A DNA stretch of 64,000 nucleotides from an uncultured Muribaculaceae bacterium (GTDB taxonomy: Bacteria; Bacteroidota; Bacteroidia; Bacteroidales; Muribaculaceae), in contig CAJOFM010000004.1 of assembly GCA_905233915.1 (NCBI GenBank), positions 124,001 to 188,000 of the forward strand, written 5' to 3'. Below, piece after piece: positions 38,015 to 48,128 of the stretch. Numbering within the stretch: the first letter of the stretch is position 1; each line of letters starts with the position of its first letter. A program made the translations under genes and the position numbers. The notes under the pieces were generated by a model that made no database searches, was not told the origin of the DNA, and saw only the letters and a list, made by a program, of their open reading frames with translations.

Positions 38015-39250
38015 ATGATGAAACTGAATTTGATCACTTTCGCCTCGTCGCTGGCAACCCGCGAGTCGATTTTCACCGACCACCACGAGTTGCTTGACGC
38101 CATCAATGAGAAATATGACGTGCGTTACATCTTCCCCGAGGAACTGGACAAGCCATTGCCTGCAGGCGCCACGATGGTACTCGTGGGCAGCGGTGGTGTC
38201 GAGGAAATGGTCAAGGCCCACATTGACCGCCTGCCGACCTATGTCGTGCTCATTGCCGACGGACTGAAGAACTCGCTTGCCGCCTCGCTCGAGATCCTGT
38301 CATGGATGCGACATGAGGGGCGACAGGGACGCGTGCTCCACGGGCCAACAAGTTTCATCATGCAGGGCATCGAGAACTACGCCCAGGCCCAAGATGTCAT
38401 CGACAAGCTCAGCGGCAAGCGCGTGGGCGTCATCGGCAAGCCCTCAGGGTGGCTCATCGCCAGCAACGTGGACTATGCCGCCATGCACAATCGCTGGGGC
38501 ATCACCATGGTGGATGTGCCGCTTGACGAGGTGGTCAAGGGCTACGAGGCTATCACCGCCGACGAGGTACAGGACATCACCGATGAGTTCATCAAGAAGG
38601 CCTTCGGCATCCGGGAACCGTCGCGCGACGAGGTGGTCAAGGCCATGCGACTCTATCGCTCGGTCAAGGGCATTGTGGAACGTTACCGCCTGGACGCTTT
38701 CACGCTCAACTGCTTTGACCTCATCCCCACAACCCGCACCACGGGTTGCGTGGCACTCGCCCTGTTAAACCAGGAGGGCATCCCTGCCGGCTGCGAGGGC
38801 GACGAGCAGACGCTGCTCACCATGCTGGCCGTGCAGGCTGCCACAGGCGAAATGACCTTCATGGCCAATCCGTCCAAGATTCTGGACAACGCTGCCCACG
38901 AGATGGTGTTTGCCCACTGTACCATTGCCCCCGCCATGGCCGACTTCTACATCGTGCGCGACCACTACGAGTCGCTGAGCGGTGTCGCCGTCGAGGGCAT
39001 CTTTGAGCCGATGGACATGACTGTGGTCAAGTGCGGCGGAGCCGGCATGGAGCGCTATTTCATCAGCAAGGCGCACCTCATCGAGTGCACCACCAATCCC
39101 AACATGTGCCGCACTCAACTGCACCTGCGTCTCGACGAGCCGCTGGACTATTTCCTGGAGCGCAGCATCGGCAACCACCACGTCATCGTGCGCGGCGACC
39201 ATGTTGAAAAATTGGTGACAGTTTTTCAACAGCTCAATGCTAAATGTTGA
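38015..39250 (+). CDS. L-fucose/L-arabinose isomerase-like fold protein
   Basis: NLITFASSLATRESIFTDHHELLDAI; FDLIPTTRTTGCVALALLNQEGIPAGCEGDEQTLLTML. Confidence 0.6.
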   Translation: MMKLNLITFASSLATRESIFTDHHELLDAINEKYDVRYIFPEELDKPLPAGATMVLVGSGGVEEMVKAHIDRLPTYVVLIADGLKNSLAASLEILSWMRHEGRQGRVLHGPTSFIMQGIENYAQAQDVIDKLSGKRVGVIGKPSGWLIASNVDYAAMHNRWGITMVDVPLDEVVKGYEAITADEVQDITDEFIKKAFGIREPSRDEVVKAMRLYRSVKGIVERYRLDAFTLNCFDLIPTTRTTGCVALALLNQEGIPAGCEGDEQTLLTMLAVQAATGEMTFMANPSKILDNAAHEMVFAHCTIAPAMADFYIVRDHYESLSGVAVEGIFEPMDMTVVKCGGAGMERYFISKAHLIECTTNPNMCRTQLHLRLDEPLDYFLERSIGNHHVIVRGDHVEKLVTVFQQLNAKC

Positions 39251-39990
39251 TCAATAAGAAATACGAGCATCTGCACGGGTGGCTAGAACGGCTGCCAGCC
39301 GACTTTGAACAGCTGGGCGAAGTCATCTATGACAAGCGCAACCAGTTGCGCGTCATCACGGCCCCCGACGGCACCCTGGTCAATGCCAAGCGCTACTGCA
39401 TCCCGCATGCCATCAACCGCGTGGTGTATTCGCTAGGCATCCGTCAGCCCAAGGGACTGCGGGCATTCACCTACCCCACCCGACTGTTGGAACGTGGCAT
39501 CGAAACACCCGAACCCATCGCCTATATCGAGCCGCGCAACGGCTGTGGCTTGCTCAAGGAGACCTACTTCGTGAGCGTGCAGTCACAGCTGGGCCACACG
39601 CTCTATGAGGTGGGCGATGCCCGTGAGGGTACCTACGAGGAACTGGCCGATGCCCTGGGCCGCTACACTGCCACGATGCACGACCGCGAGGTGCTGCACC
39701 TTGACTACTCTCCAGGCAACATCCTATGGGACAAGGACAATGAGGGCTACCATTTCGCTGTGGTGGACATCAACCGCATGCGCTTCGGCAAGGTGGACAT
39801 TGAGGACGGATGTGCCGCCCTGCGTCGCCTGTGGGGACCCAAGCGGTTTATCGAACTCACCGCCCGCAGCTATGCCAGGGCACGCGGCTTTAACGAGGAT
39901 GAGGCCGTGCGCATCATTATGCAAGCCCGCGAAGCATTCTGGACCCGCTACCAACGCCGCCACCCCGTCGAATTCCCCCTCGAGCTGTAA
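39244..39990 (+). CDS. Lipopolysaccharide kinase InaA-like protein kinase
   Basis: FTYPTRLLERGIETPEPIAYIE; LHLDYSPGNILWDKDNEGYHFAVVDINRMRFG. Confidence 0.75.
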   Translation: MLINKKYEHLHGWLERLPADFEQLGEVIYDKRNQLRVITAPDGTLVNAKRYCIPHAINRVVYSLGIRQPKGLRAFTYPTRLLERGIETPEPIAYIEPRNGCGLLKETYFVSVQSQLGHTLYEVGDAREGTYEELADALGRYTATMHDREVLHLDYSPGNILWDKDNEGYHFAVVDINRMRFGKVDIEDGCAALRRLWGPKRFIELTARSYARARGFNEDEAVRIIMQAREAFWTRYQRRHPVEFPLEL

Positions 39991-40003
39991 CCTAAAAAAC
40001 AAC

Positions 40004-40198
40004 AGATTTAGATTAAAAAATGACTACCTTTTTACCCACGAATCAGAAAATGGCGAATATGGCAACGAACAATCATTTCAATACCAAAAGGAAGGGCTGG
40101 ACCTGGAGTTCTTCGACACACAAAGCAACTACGTCGATTACCTATGGGAAGCGCTGTATAGAGCACGGAATGAGGCTCGTAATGGAGCATTGTCATAA
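40004..40198 (+). pseudogene. Protein-like remnant with no ATG start in frame
   Basis: RFRLKNDYLFTHESENGEYGNEQSFQYQKEGLDLEFFDTQSNYVDYLWEALYRARNEARNGALS*. Confidence 0.35.
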
Positions 40199-40291
40199 CA
40201 ATTTAATACACTTTCTTCTGGTGTCTCAGAAAAAAGCGGTAACTTAGCCCCCAAATAATTATCAGTTTCATTCACAACTTTTTGAGCATTT

Positions 40292-40978
40292 ATGAAAATA
40301 CTTGTTGTCGATGACGAATTAGACATCTGTGAGCTACTCCAATATAATCTTGAGACAGAAGGATACGAGGTGGCTGCCGTCAACTCTGCTGAGGAGGCAC
40401 TGGCGCTGAATCTAACGGAATATGCACTGATTCTTCTGGATGTGATGATGGAGAATATGTCGGGATTCCAGATGGCGCATAAGATGAAGGAGAACCCTGC
40501 TACGGCGCAGATTCCCATCATTTTCATCACGGCACTCGAGGGGGAGAACCACATGGTAAAAGGGCTCAATATTGGTGCTGATGATTATATTGTCAAACCC
40601 CTGAGCATGAAGACCGTGAAGGCAAGGGTCAATGCGGTGCTCAGACGGGTATATCCGCATGGAATGCGAGACAGGATGCTCGAGGCAGACACGGTATGTT
40701 ATGAGGGTATTGTGCTTGATTTAAAGGCAAAGACCGCCAGCCTTGACCATCAGGAACTTCAGTGTACGAAGTTGGAATTTGAGCTACTGTCTTTCCTGCT
40801 TCAACATCCGGGCACGGTGTATTCCCGCAAGGATTTGCTGAGATATTGCTGGCCGCAGGACACGTGCGTGCTTGACCGCACAGTGGATGTCAACATTACG
40901 CGGCTGCGCAAGAAATTGGGTCCCTACGGGAAACAGATTAAAACACGTGTTGGATATGGTTACTGTTTCGAGAAGTAG
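40292..40978 (+). CDS. OmpR-family response regulator
   Basis: MKILVVDDELDICELLQYNLETEGYEV; LILLDVMM; DRTVDVNITRLRKKLG. Confidence 0.95.
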   Translation: MKILVVDDELDICELLQYNLETEGYEVAAVNSAEEALALNLTEYALILLDVMMENMSGFQMAHKMKENPATAQIPIIFITALEGENHMVKGLNIGADDYIVKPLSMKTVKARVNAVLRRVYPHGMRDRMLEADTVCYEGIVLDLKAKTASLDHQELQCTKLEFELLSFLLQHPGTVYSRKDLLRYCWPQDTCVLDRTVDVNITRLRKKLGPYGKQIKTRVGYGYCFEK

Positions 40979-42398
40979 CGTTTTTCAGCGAAACCTGTTG
41001 CTGAGCATCGGTGGGGTTTTCCTGCTTTTCGCGATTTGCTTTTGCATCTATCAGTATCAGCGTGAAAAAGAGTATAAGATAGATATCCTGCACTCGCGTC
41101 TGCAGATGTATAACTACGACATCATGCAGGTGCTGGGCGAAGACGGCATCACCAGCAGGCACCAGTTTCTAAGCTATGTGAGACAACATCCTTTGAAGGG
41201 TCTCCGCGTCTCCGTCATTGACAGGCAGGGGCGGGTGCTCCTTGACAGCAACGAGCCTCATCCTGAGTCATTGGGCAATCATCTTGGGCGAACAGAAATC
41301 CAGCAGGCACTGCGCGACGGCAATGGCTTCGACCTCAAGCGCATGTCGCAGTCCACCCACGAGACCTATTTCTACTCCGCCACACGTTTCAAGCGCGTCA
41401 TCGTGCGCACCGCCGTGCCTTATTCTGCAGAGTTGACGCAATCGCTACGGGCTGATAACACCTATATCTATTTCTCCATAGCCTTGACCTTGCTCCTGGG
41501 AAGCGTGCTATATATCAGCACACGCCGCATCAGCCGACATATAGGTTATCTGCGCGAGTTTGCCATCAAGGCTGAGAATGGCGAACCACTGGATCATGAG
41601 TTAGAGCGGCATCTGCCCGATGATGAGTTGGGTGACATCAGCCATACTATCATCATGCTCTATTGGAAATTGCGACATGCCGAGGAGGACAAGGCGCGAT
41701 TGAAGCGACAACTCACCCAGAATGCTGCACACGAACTGAAGACGCCCGCCATGAGCATCCACGGCTATCTGGAGAGCATCCTCGACAATCCCGACATGCC
41801 TGAGGATAAGAAGAAGCATTTCCTGGAGCGCTGCTATGCCCAGAGCGAGCGTATGAACAAGCTGCTGCTTGACATGAGTGCGCTCACACGGCTCGACGAG
41901 ATGGATGCCAATCACTTCCGCAATCGTGAGGAATACCAGAATGTGGATGTAGTACAGATTGTTCGCAGTATTCTCGATGATACGGCCCTCGCACTCCAAC
42001 AAAAAGGGATCACGCCACGCCTGAAGATGCCCCAGCAGGTCATTATTGTTGGTGATAGTAGCCTAATATACAGCATATTCCGCAACCTTGTTGACAATGT
42101 CATCGCCTACGCTACGGGTGCATCTCTCGTTGAAATCACCTGCAAGCCAGTAGTCAGTGACAACAGCAAACTATACGAGTTCTCTGTAAGCGACAATGGT
42201 CCCGGGGTCGAGCCCCAACATTTGGAACATCTTTTCGAACGCTTCTACCGGGTCGATAAGGGACGCAGCCGCAAACTCGGCGGCACGGGTCTCGGCCTTG
42301 CTATCGTCAAGAATGCCGTAACCGTCCACGGAGGCACCGTAACGGCCTTCCCCACTCCCAGCGGCGGACTGACCGTTATGTTCACACTTCAGGCGTAA
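40956..42398 (+). CDS. Sensor histidine kinase
   Basis: TQNAAHELKTPAMSIHGYLESI; SVSDNGPGVEPQHLEHLFERFYRVDKGRSRKLGGTGLGLAIVKNAV; overlaps the RR gene. Confidence 0.94.
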   Translation: MVTVSRSSVFQRNLLLSIGGVFLLFAICFCIYQYQREKEYKIDILHSRLQMYNYDIMQVLGEDGITSRHQFLSYVRQHPLKGLRVSVIDRQGRVLLDSNEPHPESLGNHLGRTEIQQALRDGNGFDLKRMSQSTHETYFYSATRFKRVIVRTAVPYSAELTQSLRADNTYIYFSIALTLLLGSVLYISTRRISRHIGYLREFAIKAENGEPLDHELERHLPDDELGDISHTIIMLYWKLRHAEEDKARLKRQLTQNAAHELKTPAMSIHGYLESILDNPDMPEDKKKHFLERCYAQSERMNKLLLDMSALTRLDEMDANHFRNREEYQNVDVVQIVRSILDDTALALQQKGITPRLKMPQQVIIVGDSSLIYSIFRNLVDNVIAYATGASLVEITCKPVVSDNSKLYEFSVSDNGPGVEPQHLEHLFERFYRVDKGRSRKLGGTGLGLAIVKNAVTVHGGTVTAFPTPSGGLTVMFTLQA

Positions 42399-42453
42399 TC
42401 CAATTATTTCCTAATTCTTTTCTATGGAACGGTATGACAATGCCGTTTCGCGA

Positions 42454-42489
42454 TTATTGCAATCTCATGACATTGTGAGGTTGCAATAA
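42454..42489. terminator. 14-bp stem-loop after the two-component operon (terminator or regulatory hairpin)
   Basis: TTATTGCAATCTCA-TGACATTG-TGAGGTTGCAATAA. Confidence 0.5.
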
Positions 42490-42584
42490 CCATGTATTAT
42501 CAGCATAACACGTTTGTAACATCGTATCGGTATTTTTGTGACGTCAACGGAGGGCATAACCATATTCCTCGTTGACACAGAATT

Positions 42585-42686
42585 ATGGATCAAGAAAAAG
42601 TTGAAAGAATCATCAAGATTTACAATTGGGTGAGATACATCATCCTTGTAGTGTTCCTGACATTTCTATATGTTGTGCTGTGTTAA
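42585..42686 (+). CDS. Candidate 33-aa single-TM small protein
   Basis: MDQEKVERIIKIYNWVRYIILVVFLTFLYVVLC*; TATTTTTG -7-like box at 42531-42538. Confidence 0.45.
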   Translation: MDQEKVERIIKIYNWVRYIILVVFLTFLYVVLC

Positions 42687-43073
42687 GGCGTAAACGCCCC
42701 ACGACTACGGTATGTGGATTAGCACTGGTGCGGAAAAGAAGATCAGTGCTGATTAGAACGCAGGCATCGATACGGAATTGTGTACAAAACATAGGTGCGA
42801 GTATATTGAACGATGGAAATTAGACGTCCACAGCACTTATTGGATTCATCGGCATTTAAAGTCGCGTGCCGCTTACTGGTTTCAGATAAAAAACCAAACG
42901 GCGCAAGTAACGAAACTGTTTCTGTACCGCACCATCGCTTAATGGCGGACGTAGTGCCCTCTATGTCTGTCAACGGTTGGCTTAAATTATCGCTAAGGGC
43001 AAGATACCAATACACCGGACAAAATGCTCCATGCACTTACTACGGAATACGTTACAATTTATAACGCGCATAT

Positions 43074-45332
43074 ATGAATACTTTATTTCTCGGAATAGTT
43101 ATATTCCTGATTGTGCTTGCTGTGTTTGACCTTGTGGTCGGAGTGAGCAATGATGCAGTAAACTTCCTGAACTCTGCCATCGGTGCCAAGGTGGCGAGGT
43201 ACAGGACGGTGGTGACTGTGGCGGCAATCGGTGTGTTTGCCGGAGCGGCCCTGAGCAACGGCATGATGGACGTGGCGCGACACGGCATCATGACACCGGC
43301 CTACTTCTCGTTTTATGATGTGATGTGCGTCTTCTTGGCGGTGATGGTGACAGACGTGGTGCTGCTTGATGTATTCAACACGCTGGGTATGCCGACGTCT
43401 ACCACCGTCAGTTTGGTTTTTGAATTACTCGGTGGCGCCTTTGCCATCGCCTTGATACAAATATCGGGTGGAGCAACGACAGAGAGCGGCGTGCTGCTCA
43501 CATTGGGTGATTTGCTCAATACAGAGAAAGCCATCTCGGTCATCTTCGGCATTTTTCTGTCTGTAGCCATAGCATTCGTGCTCGGAACCATTGTGCAATG
43601 GATAGCGCGCATCGTTTTCACCTTTACCTTCCGTGTGAACGGAAGGACCACTGACCAGTCGGGCAAAATGGGCGGCAGGCTCTCCTCGTCGTTGAAGATT
43701 GGCATCTTCGGCGGACTGTCGGTGACGGCCATCGTCTGGTTCCTGCTTATCAAAGGACTGAAAGGAAGTACACTGATGACTCCCGAGGTGAATGAGATGA
43801 TTAATCAGAACACATGGCTGATTATCGGCGGCGGCATGGCCGTGTTCTCGGTGCTGATGACACTGCTGAGTGCCATGAAACTGCCCGTATTGAAGTTCGT
43901 GGTGCTGCTGGGTACCTTTTCCCTTGCAATGGCGTTTGCTGGCAACGACCTCGTGAACTTCGTGGGTGTGCCGCTGACGGGACTTGAAGCCTATCAGGAC
44001 TACACGGCCAACGGCAATGGCGATGCGCAGGGATTTATGATGCGGTCGCTGATGGAGAGTGCCCATACGCCAGCGCCCTATCTCATCGCGGCAGGCGTGG
44101 TGATGGTGCTCGCCCTCATCTTCTCGAAGAAGGCGCAGAACGTAGTAAAGACGTCGGTGGATCTCTCCCGTCAAGATGAGGGCGACGAGATGTTTGGTTC
44201 AAGCGGTGTAGCACGGACGCTGGTGCGCACATCGAGAAGCATAGCAGGCAGTCTGGCGATCGCTGTACCGCCGTGTGTGTCGCGCTGGATTGACTCGCGT
44301 TTCAATGCCGATGCGGCGGTGTTGAAGCCTGGAGCCGCCTTCGATGAAATTCGCGCCGCCGTCAATCTGGTGCTTGCCGGTGCATTGGTGGCATTGGGTA
44401 CGTCGCTCAAACTGCCGCTATCCACCACCTACGTCACCTTCATGGTGGCTATGGGAACGTCGCTTGCCGATCGTGCATGGGGTCGTGAGAGCGCTGTATT
44501 CCGTATTACGGGTGTGCTGTCTGTCATTGGCGGCTGGTTCATCACGGCTGGTGTGGCATTCATATTGTGTTTCCTTGTAAGCGTCGCCTTGTTCTTCGGA
44601 TCATTTCTGGCAATGGCGGTGGCCATCGCATTGGCCATCTTCCTGCTCGTTCGCAGTCATCTGAAATACCAAAAGCATACGATGGAGGGTGAGGCCGACA
44701 AATTATTCACAAAAATCGTGCGCTGTGCTGACAAGGTAGAATGCTGGATCTTGCTCCGAGAGTATCTGAACCAGACTATCAAGGCTCATGTCCGTATGGT
44801 GACAGATGACTACGAGACACTGACCACGGCTTTCTTCTGCGAGAATTACCGCCGTCTGAAACATGTCACTACTGATGTGGACCATCAACGCAAGGAACTG
44901 AAACGCCAGCGCCGTAAGCAGATTATCGCCCTGCGCCGATTGGACCCGATAGTGAGTGTGGAGAAAAGCACCTGGTATTTCCTTATCGTCAATTCACTCT
45001 CTCAGATGTACTATTGCCTGAAGCGCATGGTCGGCAACAATTTCAGTCCCGTTCCAAGTGAGTATGCCAATGAGTTTCTTGTCTTGCGAAATGAGATTAT
45101 GCGTTTGTACCTTCGCTCGCTCGATGGTGAGACGGCATTCCAGATACGCAATGATGCAACCGTACTTCAATCATCACTTTCCAATTATCGCAAGCGCATC
45201 ATTTATGACATACAGACCCGCCAACTCAACATCGAAGCCATGACCGTATTCCTGAGCGTCGTCCAAGAGTCTCAAGAACTCCTCAGCGCACTTCGCCATC
45301 TGATGAGAGGAGAAATCAAGATAGAAGAATGA
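43074..45332 (+). CDS. PiT family inorganic phosphate transporter with long C-terminal helical (PhoU-like) extension
   Basis: VVGVSNDAVNFLNSAIGAKVARYRTVVTVAAIGVFAGAALS; LPLSTTYVTFMVAMGTSLADRAWGRESAVFRITGV. Confidence 0.9.
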   Translation: MNTLFLGIVIFLIVLAVFDLVVGVSNDAVNFLNSAIGAKVARYRTVVTVAAIGVFAGAALSNGMMDVARHGIMTPAYFSFYDVMCVFLAVMVTDVVLLDVFNTLGMPTSTTVSLVFELLGGAFAIALIQISGGATTESGVLLTLGDLLNTEKAISVIFGIFLSVAIAFVLGTIVQWIARIVFTFTFRVNGRTTDQSGKMGGRLSSSLKIGIFGGLSVTAIVWFLLIKGLKGSTLMTPEVNEMINQNTWLIIGGGMAVFSVLMTLLSAMKLPVLKFVVLLGTFSLAMAFAGNDLVNFVGVPLTGLEAYQDYTANGNGDAQGFMMRSLMESAHTPAPYLIAAGVVMVLALIFSKKAQNVVKTSVDLSRQDEGDEMFGSSGVARTLVRTSRSIAGSLAIAVPPCVSRWIDSRFNADAAVLKPGAAFDEIRAAVNLVLAGALVALGTSLKLPLSTTYVTFMVAMGTSLADRAWGRESAVFRITGVLSVIGGWFITAGVAFILCFLVSVALFFGSFLAMAVAIALAIFLLVRSHLKYQKHTMEGEADKLFTKIVRCADKVECWILLREYLNQTIKAHVRMVTDDYETLTTAFFCENYRRLKHVTTDVDHQRKELKRQRRKQIIALRRLDPIVSVEKSTWYFLIVNSLSQMYYCLKRMVGNNFSPVPSEYANEFLVLRNEIMRLYLRSLDGETAFQIRNDATVLQSSLSNYRKRIIYDIQTRQLNIEAMTVFLSVVQESQELLSALRHLMRGEIKIEE

Positions 45333-45351
45333 CCGTATAATATCAATCAAA

Positions 45352-45395
45352 AAAGGCAACGACATCGCCCACTTCGGTCGAGAGTCGTTGTCTTT
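45352..45395 (+). terminator. Intrinsic terminator-like hairpin after the phosphate transporter
   Basis: AAAGGCAACGAC ... GTCGTTGTCTTT. Confidence 0.65.
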
Positions 45396-45538
45396 GCTAT
45401 ATGCTTTTGTTCAAAGACCTATAGGTACTAAGACGATGCGGTGGGGCTGCTCAACTATAGGAGGGTGAAAAATGATGAAGAATAAATCCCTCACGCGCGG
45501 GAGAGCATGAGAGATATAACTTAGGTTTTGATGACGTT

Positions 45539-46432
45539 TTAATTCCAGGTGCCAGACAACAAGTAGTCGATCAGGGAGGTGACGTCGCTGATGTTGACGC
45601 TGCTGTCCTGGTTGCAGTCGGCACCACTCAGGTTGATGCCCGATGCGTTGCCGCTAAGCAGGTAGTCAATCAGGGCCGTCACGTCGCTGATGTTTACACT
45701 GCTGTCACCGTCAACATCACCACGCAGGGCTGCGTTCTTCGCGGTGAAGTAGCCCGGGTTGCTGGGGCCGCCATCGATGTGGGCGTACTCGCCATCCTTG
45801 TGGTTGGGATCGTCACTCGTGCCCATGCTGCCCACCAGGCTGGTGCAGTTATAGAACATGTCGGTAGATCTGGTCACAGCCGCAGTGCTCCATTCGGTAC
45901 CGACATAGATGGTAGTCAGATTGGTACAACCATTGAACATATAATCCATGGTTTCCACATTGGCCGTGTTGAAAGTGCTCAAGTCAAGTTCCGTCATGCC
46001 GGAGCAACGGGAGAACATGCCAGACATGCTTGTCACATTGGTCGTGTTAAGATAACTCAAGTCAATGCTCGTCAATGCATAACAGGCATGAAACATATCA
46101 TCCATGCGCGTCACCTCGCTGGTGTTCAGGTACCTCATTCCATTGATGGATTCAAGGTTATGCATTCCATAGAACCAGTGGTAGGTCGATGTCGGGCGGA
46201 CATCGGCGAACTTGTGGTCAATGGCCACATATTTCACATAGGTACTGTTGCCATCAGTTATCCAACCGGGCTCGATGGCGCCATCGTTCAAGTCATAGGT
46301 CGTACCTACGCAGATACTGCGCTCGTTGTCGTAACAGAACGTCAGCGAATTGCTCCCTGGCGAGTACCAGGCATAGGCCTCTTGGGCGCTAGTGCCGAGG
46401 GCGCATATCATGGCCGACATCAGGACGACCAT
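45539..46432 (-). CDS. BspA/DUF285 repeat surface protein with C-terminal dockerin repeats
   Basis: MRYLNTSEVTRMDDMFHACYALTSIDLSYLNTTNVTSMSGMFSRCS...; GDVDGDSSVNISDVTALIDYLLS...DCNQDSSVNISDVTSLIDYLLSG. Confidence 0.88.
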   Translation of the reverse strand: MVVLMSAMICALGTSAQEAYAWYSPGSNSLTFCYDNERSICVGTTYDLNDGAIEPGWITDGNSTYVKYVAIDHKFADVRPTSTYHWFYGMHNLESINGMRYLNTSEVTRMDDMFHACYALTSIDLSYLNTTNVTSMSGMFSRCSGMTELDLSTFNTANVETMDYMFNGCTNLTTIYVGTEWSTAAVTRSTDMFYNCTSLVGSMGTSDDPNHKDGEYAHIDGGPSNPGYFTAKNAALRGDVDGDSSVNISDVTALIDYLLSGNASGINLSGADCNQDSSVNISDVTSLIDYLLSGTWN

Positions 46433-46562
46433 CCGAAGAAGTAATGATTACTGTTTCATCGTTAAATCGGGTTTACTAGTCTATAATTGCTGCAAATGTA
46501 GTATATTTTTTAATAAGTTTCAAGTTTTTAGACTCTCGTTGGTATCCGCATTCTATTTCTTT

Positions 46563-46662
46563 GAAGACAAGAAAGACAACAAATACTAAAACATCCGCAT
46601 CCTTGCCGACGGGGATGCGGATGCCCATGAGATAACTTGTAATCCTTGTCTTTCTTGTCTTC
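46563..46662. repeat. Nested inverted repeat: 17-bp outer arms enclosing an 11-bp inner hairpin
   Basis: GAAGACAAGAAAGACAA (46563-46579)/TTGTCTTTCTTGTCTTC (46646-46662); CATCCGCATCC (46592-46602)/GGATGCGGATG (46613-46623). Confidence 0.85.
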
Positions 46663-46721
46663 TAAAACAACAGCGCAGATGCCTAACAGTATCCACTTGT
46701 TTTAGTGGCAACAGGAGGCGG

Positions 46722-48128
46722 TTACTTGTAGAGGACGTAGGCGGTCATCGGGGCGAGAGTGGCCTTGAAAACGCCTTTCTTGACCTGGAGGCGCTGCTTG
46801 GTGACCGCGTCACGGTACTTGCCGTTGCTCAAGGTGACGGGAATGGCCACCTGGGCCTGCTGCTCATCGAGGTTGATGACTACGGCGGCACGACTGCCAC
46901 GCTCGACGATGATCTGCTTGCCGTTCTCACTGTAGACGATGTTCTCGGGCTGGTTCACGTTGCGGTGGCGGAACTCGTTGACGGCCTTCACCACGGGATG
47001 CTTGAACTCGTCGTTACCCACCTTGCCGATCTCGTTGTCGCCCCAGTAGTTGTCGCGGGTGCTGCCGTGAGGACGGGAGTAGAACAGGGGCGTTCCATAC
47101 TTGCGTGCGGTCAGGAAGACCCATCCCAGACGGATGAGTTCGTCGGGCATACCAGCCGAGGCGTGGTCGTTGCAATAGGTGTCGTGCGACTCCACCCAAG
47201 TCACCAGGTGGGCGGGATCGACCGAGTGATGCCAGGTCAACAAGTTGTCGGCACGGGCATCGTGCTTGTTGAGCACGTTGCGCAGCACCCAGCCATAGTT
47301 GCTGGCGGTCAAATCCATGTACTCGGCATAACCCTGCTCGGGCACATTGCGGTCCTGCAGCACCTCGCCATAGATGAACAGCTGTTCACGAGGCACGGCC
47401 AGCCTGAGGCCCTTGACGGCCTTGCGGCCCATAGCGACGTCCCAGAAGTCGTTCTCGGGCGACTTGGGGTCACGCATCTCGCCGGGCAGACCGATGTGCT
47501 TGGCCGTGTCGTAGCGGAAGCCGCTAGCTCCGCATGCCAGCACGTCGTTGACATATTGCATGTAGTAGTACTGGAAATCAGGGTTCTCGGTGTTGACATC
47601 GGGCAGTGTACCCATCTCGCCCGTTGTGCACTGGTAGCGGTCGCTGTAGTCCTTGATGGGCCACAGGCCGTTGGCGTGGAACAGGTTCTCGCGGCCATTG
47701 ACTGCGCTGTCTAAGCGTGCGTTGATCTGCGTGCGGTCGATGACGGTGTGGTTGGGCAGCACGTCAACAATGATGCGCAGCCCCAGGCGCTTGGCATCGT
47801 CACACATCGCCTTGAACTCGTCGCGGGTGCCCAGCTGATAGTTGCCAATGGTCCAGTCGGTGGGCTGGTAGTGGTAGTACCACTTGCCGTGGCCAAAGAG
47901 CTGGCGTCCGCCGCCCTCGCCCACAACGCACTCGTTGATGGGAGAGGTCTGCACAATCGTGTAGCCGGCATCCTTGATCTCGGGCAAATGCTCGCGGATG
48001 GTGTTGAACGACCACGACCAGGCGTGCAGGATAATCTCATTATTGCCCAGGCCAGCCTCGGCAGCCGATGCGCCATTAGCCATCAAACCCATGAGGGCAA
48101 TCAAAACGATAGAAAAAATCTTTTTCAT
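46722..48128 (-). CDS. Secreted alpha-amylase (GH13)
   Basis: ILHAWSWSFNTIREHLPEIKDAGYTIVQTSP; GLRIIVDVLPNHT; GFRYDTAKHIG; LVTWVESHDTY. Confidence 0.93.
   Translation of the reverse strand: MKKIFSIVLIALMGLMANGASAAEAGLGNNEIILHAWSWSFNTIREHLPEIKDAGYTIVQTSPINECVVGEGGGRQLFGHGKWYYHYQPTDWTIGNYQLGTRDEFKAMCDDAKRLGLRIIVDVLPNHTVIDRTQINARLDSAVNGRENLFHANGLWPIKDYSDRYQCTTGEMGTLPDVNTENPDFQYYYMQYVNDVLACGASGFRYDTAKHIGLPGEMRDPKSPENDFWDVAMGRKAVKGLRLAVPREQLFIYGEVLQDRNVPEQGYAEYMDLTASNYGWVLRNVLNKHDARADNLLTWHHSVDPAHLVTWVESHDTYCNDHASAGMPDELIRLGWVFLTARKYGTPLFYSRPHGSTRDNYWGDNEIGKVGNDEFKHPVVKAVNEFRHRNVNQPENIVYSENGKQIIVERGSRAAVVINLDEQQAQVAIPVTLSNGKYRDAVTKQRLQVKKGVFKATLAPMTAYVLYK

Noticed and set aside
42743-43064. ORFs of 97 aa (-) and 83 aa (+) upstream of the phosphate transporter
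   Set aside because: Overlap each other on opposite strands with no recognisable motif or supporting start context; more likely non-coding.
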